Assembly: GCF_000471905.2 (NCBI RefSeq)
Contig: NW_006498608.1
Location: 4,322,966-4,386,965, forward strand
Length of the DNA stretch: 64,000 bases
Direction of reading: 5' to 3'
Origin: Amborella trichopoda
Taxonomy: Eukaryota > Streptophyta > Magnoliopsida > Amborellales > Amborellaceae
Shown: positions 12,026-23,399 of the stretch, piece after piece
Layout of the letters: every line of letters begins with the position of its first letter
Position numbering within the stretch: the first letter of the stretch is position 1
Notes under the pieces: generated by a model
Seen by the model: the letters and a program-made list of their open reading frames with translations, nothing else
Database searches by the model: none
What the model was told of the DNA's origin: nothing
Made by a program: the position numbers and the translations under genes

Positions 12026-14089
12026 TGTTGGGTTTATGTGGCCTTTAAAGGCAGTGCTTGTAAAATGAAATAATACAGTGGAACATGAACTCAGTGGGAG
12101 TGTGGTCCCTTGTGGACCATACTAAACCAAAGATGTTTGGAAAATCTAGGCCAGTCGGTTGGAAAACCCAAGATATATGGGCATAGATAACAAATCGAGA
12201 AGGGTTCTGGGGCATCTCTTGATGAGATAGGAGCTTATGCCTGGATGAATAAGCCGAGGGACTGTGGAACCCTTGTGTGTGATGGTGGGCCTACAGAGAT
12301 GGAGGCCAAAACCCCATCCATGATTCATCATATAGCATACATATCAATAGATCGTTCGGGAAAGCCAGATATCCACCGTTTAAGGTGAAGTATATGTATG
12401 TGCGAGAGATACCCCTATGCGCCATAGAGTTGTGGTCATATAAGGTCTTGGTGACCTTGACTCGTCTCTAGAGAAGGACCTGAAATCCACAAACTGGGAT
12501 TGCGGCCCTTTGGCTCATCGGTCAGACTTTGGTGACCCACTAATGAGCCACTGCTTGGATTGCGGGTCATGGGAAACAATGGGTCGGTCTGATAAAGCAA
12601 GTATAGTTTATGGTCCACAGTTGAAGGTGGAGTGCCCCATGGTTGTTAATTCAATTCTTAAACCATATGGATATTAATTTAATTATGTTTATTTTATGAT
12701 AGAAATTGTTTTAGAATTATTATTTGAATTCTTATGAGTCTTTTAATATTTTATTTATAATTTTTGGACTTATAAAAATAAATTTATTAATTTTACAAAA
12801 GTATAAAATTCAAATAATATTTTAGAAATTAATTTGTTAAATATCATGAGGGCCGATTGTGCATATGGGCCTACTATGTACCATGTGGGTGGGGCCCACA
12901 CGTGCCACATATGGGTGGCACGCCCTACCTCTTGGTTTGCTTTATTGTCAAGTTATTCAAATTTAGGAAAGGTATTTTGTGGCATGTGATCTAATATTAG
13001 ATATGGAAAAGATTGACCACATCTTATCCTAAATATTGGAAGCATATCTTGACTTGACATATCTTTGAATAGTATGGGAAAGATTATGTTATTTTATGGA
13101 ATGAATAATATTTAAATGAGACTCAACTTATTTAAATATATTGATAGGAAAATGGTTTAAAGAAAGGGAGATAATGGTCTAAATACCTTTCATAATGTTG
13201 ATGGCCCATTTATGGAATGGATGGCTCAGATCTCTCACCCCACAAGTTACTTGATCAACAGTCCATATTCAATCTCAAGAAAGAGGCATACTATGAGAAA
13301 CTCTAAGAAACCCTAACCTAATTTTTCTCTATAAATAGGGGTCCACTATCTCCCCATTATTTACACTTTTCTCTCTCCCACAACTCTTTCTCCCATATGA
13401 GCACGCCCCACTCTCTCTCCTCTATGTCACTGTCTCTCTCCAACTTTCTCTCTTTAATCCTCTCTCTCCTAAGCCTCTAAAAGGGCATGCTCCAACCTTA
13501 GGTCTCCCACTTTCTCTCTCATGCTTTAAAATCTTCTCTCTCCTAAGCCTTTAAAAGGGCCTCTAAAAGGGCATGCTCCAACCTTAAGTCTCCCACTTTA
13601 TCTCTCATGCTTTAAAAATACTAATGGTTAGAAAATTAAGGGTAAACCAAGAAAATTTTGGGGGTTAGAGTTTGTAGAGATTTAAGGGTAAATACTCAGT
13701 TTGGCCAAAATTTGTTTTTTCGATTTGAGATTGAACCTAAATAGTTAATCCTACGCCATAGGATATCAGTGACTCAGTGTGGGGTGTAATAAGCTCGGTT
13801 GAGATAATCTTCGGTACTCTCTTCTTTTGTTTCATGCTATATTTAATTATATTGGTTTTATATTCCCAAGCATAAGAATTGTGGATATTTTCTTTGTTTA
13901 AAGAAAATTGGTTTAATGGCATCAAGGTTTTTAAGATATTGGATTGGTTAGTTTTATTTTCTTTGAAGCAAAAATTATTGTAATAAGACTACTTGTAAGT
14001 GATTTTTGTCAAAAGAAAAGAAAATGAGTGAAAAGAAGAAAAAAAAAAAAAAAAAAATTCCTGGCAAGATTGCATTAGTCTTTCTTTCA
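12026..14089 (+). repeat. 5' LTR (2064 bp)
   Basis: It starts TGTTGGGTTTATG and ends CTTTCTTTCA. It contains a TATAAATA box at 13330-13337 and a CT-rich leader downstream. It is about 56 bp longer than the 3' LTR, largely because of an internal duplication at about 13,465-13,620 in which aagggcatgctccaacctta and the following block occur twice. Confidence 0.9.
13330..13337 (+). promoter_or_regulatory. TATA box of the 5' LTR promoter
   Basis: TATAAATA followed by GGG and a CT-rich leader, as in plant LTR promoters. The 3' LTR has TATAACTA at the equivalent position (19268-19275), a weakened box. Confidence 0.65.
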
Positions 14090-14102
14090 TTGATGTCAGA
14101 GT
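14090..14102 (+). other. Degenerate primer-binding site
   Basis: The sequence ttgatgtcagagt directly after the 5' LTR resembles the initiator-Met tRNA site TGGTATCAGAGC but has several mismatches, consistent with a decayed element. Confidence 0.5.
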
Positions 14103-14535
14103 TATTCATACCTGATGTCATTAGTTATCTTTTTCTCTATACTGAGTCTAGATCAAGCCTGAGAATGAGATATATAAAAGCTAATGACTTTTGTGGTCAA
14201 GTAATACACCGACAGTTAAGAATGATTGGAATAATCAAACAACGAAAAGGCACTGTGCTTAATGGGCATTCTGGGCTATTTTGGAGCCGTGATATAAAGA
14301 AGATAATGATGTATTTTTCTATTGCATACTCAGTAATATTGTGTGTCTTTGAGAGTAAGATCTACTTACAAAATTTCAGTCGGAGATCCTAAAGGAATTA
14401 AAAGTTACAGACTCATCAATGAAAGGTGTCAGTTCTGACCCAGCAAAATTCAAAAACTGTCTATTGAGTTCTGTGATTTTTCTCACCAATGATATGATTT
14501 TATTTCTTTCTGAAATTTTGTTGCGACTCATAAAA

Positions 14536-15620
14536 TTGAGTCTACTTTCAAAAAAAAAAATTTCATTAAGAAATTCCTTGTGGTTTGAAAGATATGATCG
14601 ATTTATTGAAGGGTGCGCAAGTGTTGTTTTCTATAATGAAAATTATTTCCATGACTTGGAAGTCAAGATTTTATTTCTATTTTTAACATAATGTTTTATG
14701 GCTCAAACTAAGTTTTTAGACTTCCATTCTGAGTCTAGTTTCTAATAAAATTTACTTAAGAGAGAAATATCAATGGGAAGAGAGGAATAAAAATTTTGGA
14801 TTGAAGAAAGGTCATCCTGAATTTTCTGCAATTTGGTATGTCCTTCATTGAAGACATGAATAATTATATTTATCAAGTCTACTTAACAGAGTGATATAAG
14901 GCTTGTGGAAATATATGTGTTACTATTGTGTGCCTACTTTCAAACTAAAATTGGTTTGAAAGGGAAACTCCATGATGATAGAGATAAAAGACAATTTTAC
15001 TAGATAATGTTCATCCTGGAGTTCTGCAGTATGATTTCTTTTGTGATATGAATGTCACTTATTTATTTCTCTAAAAAAAAAGTATTCTTTGGGATTTACA
15101 CTATGATGTTGTGATTTGGTTTTGAGTCTAGTTTTTAACACAAAAGATTTCAGGAAGAAAATCTTTGAGGATTGAGAGAAACAATTTTTTTATTGAGAGA
15201 TGCTCGACCTGATTTTCAATTGAAAAAATTGCATTGTGATGTAAATGTCACTAAAATGAATACTCATTAAATGATATGATTTAGGGATGGAACTGAGCAT
15301 TATTTTATATTTTTTGAGTCTATTTCAATACTCAAAAGGATTTGAAGATTAACTCTTTATGAGTTGAAAGATATCATAGTTTTATCATAAGATGCTCAAG
15401 TTCTATTTTGCAGTAAATTAAAAAGATGTAACATTATTAAGGCATATCTTTGAATTCCTAATGATGGAGACATTTTTTTAGGGCTCATTTAAAAAGGTTT
15501 TATAATGTGCTATGAGTTTAGTTTATTATAATAAAACTTCAGGGAGAGGTAATACAGAGTTGACAATATACGACATTCTATGTGAAGAGTATTCGATCTG
15601 GGAATAGTAGAAAGAATAAG
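14536..15620 (+). repeat. Degenerate tandem array, about six units of 190-200 bp, inside the LTR element
   Basis: Units start near 14536, 14727, 14930, 15120, 15315 and 15505. Most begin with gagtctagttt or a variant, then an A-rich stretch, a ttgaaagatat-like block, a gatgctc-like block and an ATG-rich end. No reading frame is shared, so the array is non-coding. It occupies the space where gag would be expected. Confidence 0.65.
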
Positions 15621-16623
15621 AAACACAATACCTAAAACAGCATCTTGGTTTCTTGGAAATAAAGGGATCATCTAAATATCAGTGGGAGAATCGAAATTGT
15701 GATATTTGAAAGAATGAGATAAAGATTTTCTTCACAGTGTAAGACAAGAGAATCCAAGTGCCGAAGAGATGGATACTTCGTAACATGTGAAACCGATGAC
15801 CAATATATTCTCCATCAATTGCGTGCACTTCCAAGATCACAAAATCTTATCAAATAAGTAAAAGCAATGAATCAAGAATGCCTATGTACCACATTACATG
15901 GATTTCAGGTATGAAATATATCTTACATTACATGGTACGGTCATATAGGGAAAGATAATTCAATAACTTTGTTTAATATGCTTTGGTTGTATTTTGGCTA
16001 ATTGTTTTATAAATATGTATGGAGTGTATGGACATTAATTGATACGTGTTAACAAATTTGAAAGAGTCGATTTTGAATACCTTGTGTTTTTGTGCCTTTT
16101 TGTGCTTGAGTATGAACTACTTAAAGTAGTAGTATGTGATTTGATCAAGGGATTTGAGCCCTAAGGATGAAACAGGAGACATGGGTGTGGTTCATTCAAA
16201 TATGTAAGCACAAAGAGAGTGTTCTGATGGAACTCGATCTTGGTGACCATCCTCTCAATAATATCTATAATACGATATATTACATGTGATGATGATCTCT
16301 TGATATATTATCCATAATTACCAAAATTGAAGTATTTTGTCAAGGCTTTAATAGACATTATTTAGTCATGCTTTATTTTGGATAAAATTATAAGATGGTA
16401 TATATGATTTTTTTTGTGGCCATGAACTTGACTTGGTAGGAAATTAAAGGTGAATTATGAAGAGTCTAAACATATATTTTAAATTTAAATTGAATGATTT
16501 AAGAAAAGCCTAAGTCTATGAATATAGTTTTGAGAAAATCACATAGTCTTGCAAGGTCCATTAAGTCTTTATGAAAATCATTTTAAACTGTCATACTATT
16601 ATATAACTATTGCTTGTGAATGC

Positions 16624-16658
<35 letters not shown>

Positions 16659-17094
16659 AAATAAAAAAAAATTTATTAAAAAGAAAAACATTGTGTCTTG
16701 AAAGTATTTATAAAAGTAGAAGAAAAACTATCATACATTTTTTTTTAAAATGTCTATATGTCTTAATCTATGTTTCTAGTTATTTAGAATCCTCGATTAC
16801 CTAAGATTTTAAATCATAGGGAATGTTGTATGAATGTCATCATAATAGGCTTCTTTGACACATGTTGTGTTGATTAGATAACTTGATTTGTATGAATTTA
16901 CTACCAAGATGTCTAGTGTGGTTGAACATTTGTGGTTCATGAAGGTTTTTGCATATTGTGAAACCAACGGGTATTGAATTACATGTTGCAAGAGACTTGA
17001 TATACTACCTCATGATATATGCATAAGAATGTTGAGAATGTATATGTTATATGTGCAATAATTGAGTGGGAGTTGCTATAGTCCCACGTTTTTT

Positions 17095-17442
17095 TAGCTG
17101 CTTGGATATTCAGATATACAAGTGCAAGATATCTCACGGATCCAAATGATGAGAAGTCTACATCTGGATATGTGTTCATGCTTGGAAGGGGTGCAGTTTC
17201 TTAGAAATCAAAAAAAGAGGATGTGACAAAAATGTCCACCATGGAGGCAGAATACGTGACATGTTGTTTGGTGATCGAGGAGGACGTATGGATTAAAAAA
17301 TTTCTTAATCGACTTGATTTTCATCTCGTGCGTTGTGAGGTAGTAATAATTTTCTACAACAGCACGACGGTGATATGCATGTCAAAGGAGCTACGATTCC
17401 ATAAGAACTCCAAGCATATAAAACCATGTTTTATCACTTGAG
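17095..17442 (+). pseudogene. Copia RNase H remnant of the LTR element
   Basis: From about 17,100, in a broken frame with a stop, the pieces GYSD, STSGYVFMLG, GAVS and SKK can be read. They are followed by an open stretch from 17223 that starts MSTMEAEYV. This is the Copia RNase H pattern (D-A-D-W, T-S-G-Y-x-F, W-x-S-K-K-Q, S-S-x-E-A-E-Y). The conserved catalytic region is mutated and no upstream protease, integrase or reverse transcriptase was found in the element. Confidence 0.75.
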
Positions 17443-17920
17443 GAATGAGGAGAGATTGAGAAAGATCGAGATCCAGATAAATTAATATTCCAGTGGGAGC
17501 ACCTGCTAGTATTTGACATGTCAGATGGAACAACAGACTACAATGTTGTTCACTCATGGATCCCCAACGTGTGGTACTAGTTGTATGGCTACAAAAGGAA
17601 GCAGTTTATTTGAAAAACGATTTTGAGCCCATGAACATACGACCCCATGCGATAAGCGTACGTGATGGTCGTCTGCGACAACATGTCCACGATGCGCAAT
17701 GTGATGTGAAAGATGAGTTACGACCACTTTTGGGATGAGATCCGATCAGCAAAGAGAAAAAGGTGTTGCTTCTATAAATCTATTTGTAAAAGGATTGATG
17801 ACGAAAGCCATGATTAATGTATTGAAAAAATAAGTAAAAATGCTCGAGAGATAATGTACTTGGGAGAAAGAGATGAAAATGAGAGAAAGTGAGAAACAGA
17901 TAATGTAAGGCCTTCAAAGG

Positions 17921-17932
17921 CCAAGTGGGAGA
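17921..17932 (+). other. Polypurine tract before the 3' LTR
   Basis: The sequence ccaagtgggaga immediately precedes the TGTT start of the 3' LTR and is the usual Copia plus-strand primer form. Confidence 0.7.
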
Positions 17933-19940
17933 TGTTAGGTTTATGTAGGTCTTATGAGTGCTTGTAAAATGAAATAATATAGTGGAACATGAACTCAGTG
18001 GGAGTGTAGTCCCTCGTGGATCATACTAAGCAAACGATGTTTGCTGATACTGGACTGTGCTTGACGATCTATGCCAATCGGTTGGAAAACCCAAGGTATC
18101 TGGGTATAAAGAACAAATCGAGAAGGGTTTTGGGTTATCTCTTGATGAAGTCAAAGCTTATGCCTGAATGAATGAGCCGAGGGACTATGTGACCCTTGTG
18201 TATGATGGTGGGCCTACAGAGACGGGGGCCAAAGCCTTATCCATGATCCATCACAAGGCATGCATATCGATAAATTGGTCGGGAAAGCCAGATATCTACC
18301 TTTTAGGGTGAAGTGTATGCATGTGCGGAGATACCCCTATACGTCATAGAGTTGTGGTCACATAAGGTATTGGTGACCTTGACTCCTCTTTAGGGAAGGA
18401 CCTGAAATTCACAGACTGGGATTGCGACCCCTTGACTCATTGGCCAGAATTTGGTGACCTGCTAATGAGCCCCTGCTTAGCCTGTGGGTCGGGAAACATT
18501 AGGTTAGTCTGATAAAGCAAGTATGGTATGTAGTCCACAGTTGAAGGTGGAGTGCCTCATGATTGTTAATTCAATTCCTAAACCATATAAATCAATTTCC
18601 CATCATATTAATTTAATTATGTTTATTTTATGATAGAAATTATTTTAGAATTATTATTTGAATTTTTATGAGTCTTTTAATATTTTATTTATAATTTTTT
18701 GACTTATAAAAATAAAGTTATTGATTTTACAATAGTATAAAATTCAAATAATATTTTAAAAATTAATTTGTTAAATATCATGGGGGCCCATAGTGTACAT
18801 GGGCCCACCATGTACCATGTGGGTGGGGCCCACACGTGCCACACATGGGTGGCACGCCCCACCTCTTGGTTGTTTGCTTTGTTGTCAAGTTATTCAAATT
18901 TAGGAAAGGTATCTTGTGGCATGTGATCTAATATTAGATATGGAAAAGATTGACTACATCTTATCCTAAATATTGAAAGCATATCTTGACTTAACATATC
19001 TTTGAATAGTATGGGAAAGAATACGCTATTTTATGAAATGAATAATATTTAAATAAGATTCAATTTATTTATATATATTGATGGGAAAATGATTTGAAAA
19101 AAGGGGGATAATGGTCCAAGCACCTTCCATAATGTTGATGGCTCATATATGGAATGGATGGTTCAAATATCTCACCCTACAAGTCACTTGATCAACGGTC
19201 CATATTCAATCTCAAGAAAGAGGCAAACTATGAGAAACTCTAAGAAACCGTAAACTTAATTTTTCTCTATAACTAGGGGTGTACTTTCTCCCTATTCTCT
19301 ACACTTTTCTCTCTCCCAGAACTCTCTCTCTCTCCTCTCTCTCCCATAAGGGCACGCCCCACTCTTTTTCCTCTGGGTCACTTTCTCTCTCCAACCCTCT
19401 CTCTCCTAAGCCTCTAGAGGGGCATGCCCCAACCCTAGGTCTGCCACTTTCTCTCTCATACTTTGAAAATACTAAGGGTTGGAAAATTAAGGGTAAGCCA
19501 AAAAAATTTTGGGGGTTAGAGTTTCTAGAGATTTAAGGGCGAACACTCAGTTTGGCCGAAATTTGTTTTCTCGATTCGAGATTGAAGCTAAACCGTTGAT
19601 CTCGCGTTATCGGATGTTAGGGACTCGGTGTGGGGTATAATAAGCCCGATTGAGGTAATATCCGACACTCTCTTTTTATGTGTCTTGTCATATTTAATTA
19701 TATTGGTTTTATATTCCCAAGCATAAGAATTGTGGATATTTTCTTTGTTTAAAGAAAATTGGTTTAATGGCATCAAGGTTTTTAAGATCTTGGATTGGTT
19801 AGTTTTATTTTCTTTGAAGCAAAAATTATTGCAATAAGACTACTTGTAAGTGATCTTTGCTAAAAGAAAAGAAAAAAGGTGAAAAGAAGAAAAAAAAAAA
19901 AAAATTACCCCCCAGTAAAATCACATTAGTCTTGCTTTCA
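17933..19940 (+). repeat. 3' LTR (2008 bp)
   Basis: Collinear with the 5' LTR over its length, starting TGTTAGGTTTATG and ending CTTGCTTTCA. Followed by the TATAC target duplication. Confidence 0.9.
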
Positions 19941-19945
19941 TATAC
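19941..19945. repeat. Target-site duplication, right copy
   Basis: TATAC directly after the 3' LTR, identical to 12021-12025. Confidence 0.9.
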
Positions 19946-20117
19946 CAGAGGATGTTATAGCAAGAATCTTGTCGGCACTCCTAGTAAAATCCATCATCAG
20001 GTTCAAGGGGGTGTGCAAATCATGATAACAACTTCTCCGGTCTCCATACTTTGCTCGGATTTAATACCTAGTACCTCGTCCGTGTTCTAAGCCAGTTGCC
20101 ATCGTCCCCTCAAGAAG

Positions 20118-20719
20118 TGGTTTCTTCTCTCTCGATGTTTCAGACATCTTAAACCATCTTAAAGTGTATAAGAGAGATCTAAAGTTTCTTAAGGAAGGGT
20201 TGGTGGGGGAGGGGAGTTGTAACATTGGTCTAGTGTACTTTTCTAAAATCAAAGCAAGTGAGGTAAAATACCCCATGGAATTCTATGTATACAACCCAAG
20301 ATTACATTACTCTCCCTTTCCTCCAGGCTGAATGGAATAAATCCAGATTTTATTTTGACTCACTCAACTAGATATTTAAGATACTCGCCTTCTCTACAAA
20401 ACCTAGTCTTGATAAGTTTTGGATTTTTAGTTCCTCAATTGGACAATGGAAATTGGTAAAAGGCCCCAGCCATACCCCAACAGATTGGAGGAGAAGTTTT
20501 GAAAGCAGTTTCTTATGTCTCAAAGGCGCATGTTACGATACCAGTTATGACCCCAATACTAAGCTAGAAATCTTTTTTATGGAAAGAAAAACCTGGGAAA
20601 GCATACCTTTACCTCCTAAAATTAAAGACGATGATTTTTACAGCTTTGTAGGGTCGGAAGAGAAAGTGTGTTTGTATCGGTTATCAAAAAGGAAGTTGAC
20701 AATATGGGAATTGAGCTGA
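20118..20719 (+). pseudogene. F-box-associated-domain protein remnant
   Basis: From about 20,120 one frame reads FFSLDVSDILNHL through CNIGLVYF and FYVYNPRLHYSPFPPG to a stop. After a disrupted part another frame reads FWIFSSSIGQWKLVKGPSH and, from 20453, continues through GACYDTSYDPNTKLEIFF and WESIPLPPK to IWELS and a stop at 20719. The order C-x-G-L-V, Y-V-x-N-P then L-P-P-x, V-Y-S-S-x-x-G-x-W, then F-D and L-x-x-W-x-L is that of plant F-box associated domains. The F-box itself and a clean start are missing and the frame is broken at least twice, so this is a dead copy. The identification is by pattern only. Confidence 0.5.
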
Positions 20720-20857
20720 AACAGGAATGAGGTGATGGAATTGAGCTGAAATAGGAATGAGGTGATGGAATTGAGCCAAAACGGAAATGAGGTGACCGAG
20801 TTGAGCCGAAAATGGAATGAGGTGACTGAGTTGAGCCGAAAATGGAATGAGGTGACC
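20708..20857. repeat. Minisatellite, five units of 30 bp
   Basis: Units start at 20708, 20738, 20768, 20798 and 20828. The core is gaattgagctgaaa then ggaatgaggtgatg, with the last two units sharing gagttgagccgaaaatggaa. It starts inside the final codons of the F-box-like remnant, and its period is a multiple of three. Confidence 0.92.
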
Positions 20858-20859
20858 AC

Positions 20860-21860
20860 GCTAAGGATTAGCGAGGGTGTAGCATATGGTGGTTCATACT
20901 TCAATATTGCTCTATGAGGCCATTATGTCCTTTTTCTTGCAGAGACCAGCTACAATTCACACCGTTTGCTCTCTCCTAAGCGCCTTACAGCTGAGCTCAC
21001 TTTGTAGAACTTGAGGAGTAGGAGCAATAGGGGAAAGAAATTCAAATTTCTTAGAAAATATTTTGATTGCAAACTTACCTTTCTTGATTTTTTTCCATTC
21101 ACCCCAACACTCTATGTTCCCAAGTTCCCTACCACCTAGGTCATTAATTATTCCATAGGAATTTTTTCAGCCCATTCTTTTCTCCCTCTCAATTTTGCAT
21201 ATGAAATAAGACCTTGGTTGTTTTTCTCCCTCTCAACTTTGCAAATGAACTAATTTTGAGTTCTCTAGTTGTTAAGGGAAATATACATGAGTTTGGATTT
21301 GAATGTTTAAGTTTGCATACTGCATGTTGAACTACATTAAAAATAGTGATTGTATACTATGAGACTTACAAAGATGTTACAATTACTTTCTCAGTAAATG
21401 GTAAATTGGACGGTTTGAAGCATGTCCAAATTCAAGAAATTTTTTTTTAAACTTTGAGTCTAATTAATGATATTCTTACAACCACCTAATTTGAAATTTG
21501 ATGGACAATAATAATTATCATCACATAGTACCCAATGATTGTTTGTCGGTATACTTTTTCATAAAAATATGATTATACATACAAACAAAGTTTTTAAGCT
21601 GAACATATGGGAGCTTGGGCCTAATTTCTTAAGTCTTATCTTGATGATAGCTATCTTAGCTGAAGTAGACTATCTTCTCTAAAATTAATATACTCCCATG
21701 TAATATTACCTTATGCTATTTAGTACATGTATAATTGGTTTGCAATTATTCGGATAGAGAGCTCTTTTCATTAGCTCGGTCATCTTTTCAAAAGGATAAA
21801 TTTATTTATGAAACTGCTTATAAATCTATCTCAAATAATTCATGATGGATTTTATCAAAC
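20860..21860. other. Intergenic AT-rich DNA, nothing recognised
   Basis: No coding pattern, long repeat or RNA gene was seen here. Confidence 0.5.
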
Positions 21861-21865
21861 AACAA

Positions 21866-22250
21866 AGAAAAAAGTTTATATAAGAATGCTACCTTATAAT
21901 GTAGAACTACGGATGCCCCTAAAAAATTCATCGAAAAAGGTAGTTTTAATGTTGAAAAACCCTTTGATTGATAATCTCGACCTCGAGATATATGACTATG
22001 AAAAATAAAAAGATTTTAAGTTTAAAAAATAATGCATTTTACAACATATTATCTACACTGTCCATTTTGAAGATTTTCATAGGTTTATAGATCTACTTGA
22101 TTTTAACTATTTTTCAAATTTTAATTTTATAATTAGATATAAAAATAGATTTTGAGATAATCCTAAGAACATTTTACATCAAAAATATGTACCAGGGTAA
22201 AATTTGAAGGACACCTTACCTCTACACCTACAGAGGCGTCCATATGCAAA
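21866..22250 (+). mobile_element. MITE family copy 1 (ataaggtg-type ends)
   Basis: It shares ordered blocks with six other copies in the window: tttatataag at the start, a gcccctmaaaaattc-like block, ttttgatt then ctcgacctcgagatatatga, then ttacaacatattatctacac, ttcataggtttatagatct, aattagatataaaaatagat and an accttac end. It has no coding sequence. The closest copy is at 61,390. Confidence 0.65.
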
Positions 22251-22779
22251 CTGCACCCAACAATAAATAACTTATTTAATGATATTTATTTTATTGGATC
22301 AGTAAAGTATAAGTGAGAACAAGTACATCCAAAATACCTCTAAATTGTTAAATATATGGAAAATTATATATACCTCAAAATCAACTTTGTAAACATCCTC
22401 TCTAATAGTAAGTATCAAATCCTAACTCTTAACACAGTTTTTTCTTATATTTATCCCCAATCAGGAGCATTTTCATCCCTGTTTGGCGCTTAACAAATGT
22501 TGTCTTTTCAGTTTCAGACTAGGAACTGTCACCTCCTACATAATTGACAGTTTTCAAGAACTGGATGTCTCTGAATCTAGGTTGGAATGTACAAAATCTT
22601 TTCAAGTAAGAGAAACAAGGATCACATATACGATAGGGCTTTCTCTTGCTTGGTGCCAAAGATGCATTCATGGTCTTATGGCTGGAATGCCATTGAAGTG
22701 AACACTTTTTCTCTTAACTTAGTCTCCTGATAGGCTGATATATTTATCCATTTTCTACAGTAGAGTATTTCAGAAGAGA

Positions 22780-22846
22780 GTTTGGGGGTTTCAGTAGAGA
22801 GAGAGTGTGTGTGCGTTTGGGGGTTTCAGTAGAGAGAGAGCAAAAT
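22780..22846. repeat. Two-copy GT/GA-rich tandem duplication
   Basis: The block gtttgggggtttcagtagag with a following GA run occurs twice, separated by a short gtgtgtgtgc stretch. Confidence 0.8.
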
Positions 22847-23221
22847 AGTTTCAAATATTTTGTTTTCTTAATTTTAGCTTTTTTGATAATGTTCCTTTCA
22901 ATTTCTTAATTTTCATACTCTTAACTTTCAAATTCCTAATTTTTTTTAATTTTTAATTTCTTAAATTAAAACTCCAAATACATGGACAATCCTAATTTGG
23001 ATGCTTCCAAAAATCCCGTGTTCATCATTTTCAAAAACTTTAATTTATATGGTTCAAATCATAGCCCGCCATCAACATTTTTTTTTAAAACTTCTCCCTG
23101 TTTTCAAAATTTTCTTAAAAATATTTTAAAAAACAAAGGAGTCGGATCTGCGCCAGTAATGATGATCAAAGTGAGCGACAAGTCTGACACGCTCCGAAAG
23201 GATCATCACAGGAAGAAAGGT

Positions 23222-23390
23222 ATCATCATCATCATCATTTTAGCCTTTTCCCAATTAATTAAGGTTGACTAGTATAAGTTTATTAGGATTTATGATGAGT
23301 TTTGGTGAAATTTTACGTTGGCTACCTACCTAATACAACCATGCCCCTTTACCCAGGTATGGGATGGATTAAGAAAAAGCTTAAAGTCAT
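23222..23390 (-). mobile_element. RTE-type 3' end, truncated
   Basis: It starts with a (CAT)n tail followed by ttttagccttttcccaatta. The complement of that stretch, the trailing AATTGGG-AAAAGGCT-AAAATGATG block, matches the end of the RTE at 55.6 kb. The inner part ttttacgttggctacctacc also occurs near 4,733. It is a 3' remnant in minus orientation. Confidence 0.6.
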
Positions 23391-23399
23391 CACCCGTCA

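Larger units (their letters stand above)
12026..19940 (+). mobile_element. LTR retrotransposon, Copia remnant, with TATAC target duplication
   Basis: This is a complete insertion. Two long LTRs (12026-14089 and 17933-19940) each start TGTT and end TTTCA, and the element is flanked by a perfect 5-bp duplication TATAC at 12021-12025 and 19941-19945. The internal region is only about 3.84 kb. It holds a degenerate primer-binding site, a tandem array of about 190-bp units where gag should be, and only the tail of a Copia RNase H near the 3' end. It is therefore non-autonomous. The LTRs have diverged clearly by point changes and small indels, so the insertion is not recent. Many reading frames in the LTRs are chance. 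Confidence 0.92.

Noticed and set aside
14006..14691. Two ORFs of 128 and 90 codons after the 5' LTR considered as gag
   Set aside because: They begin in a poly(A) stretch or within the non-coding tandem array and lack a zinc knuckle or any gag motif.
20708..20857. Direct repeats considered as a CRISPR array
   Set aside because: The units are contiguous with no unique spacers, and the genome is a plant's; it is a minisatellite.
20638..20904. Minus-strand ORF with ten-residue repeats
   Set aside because: It is the antisense of the 30-bp minisatellite; the repeated peptide follows from the period only.
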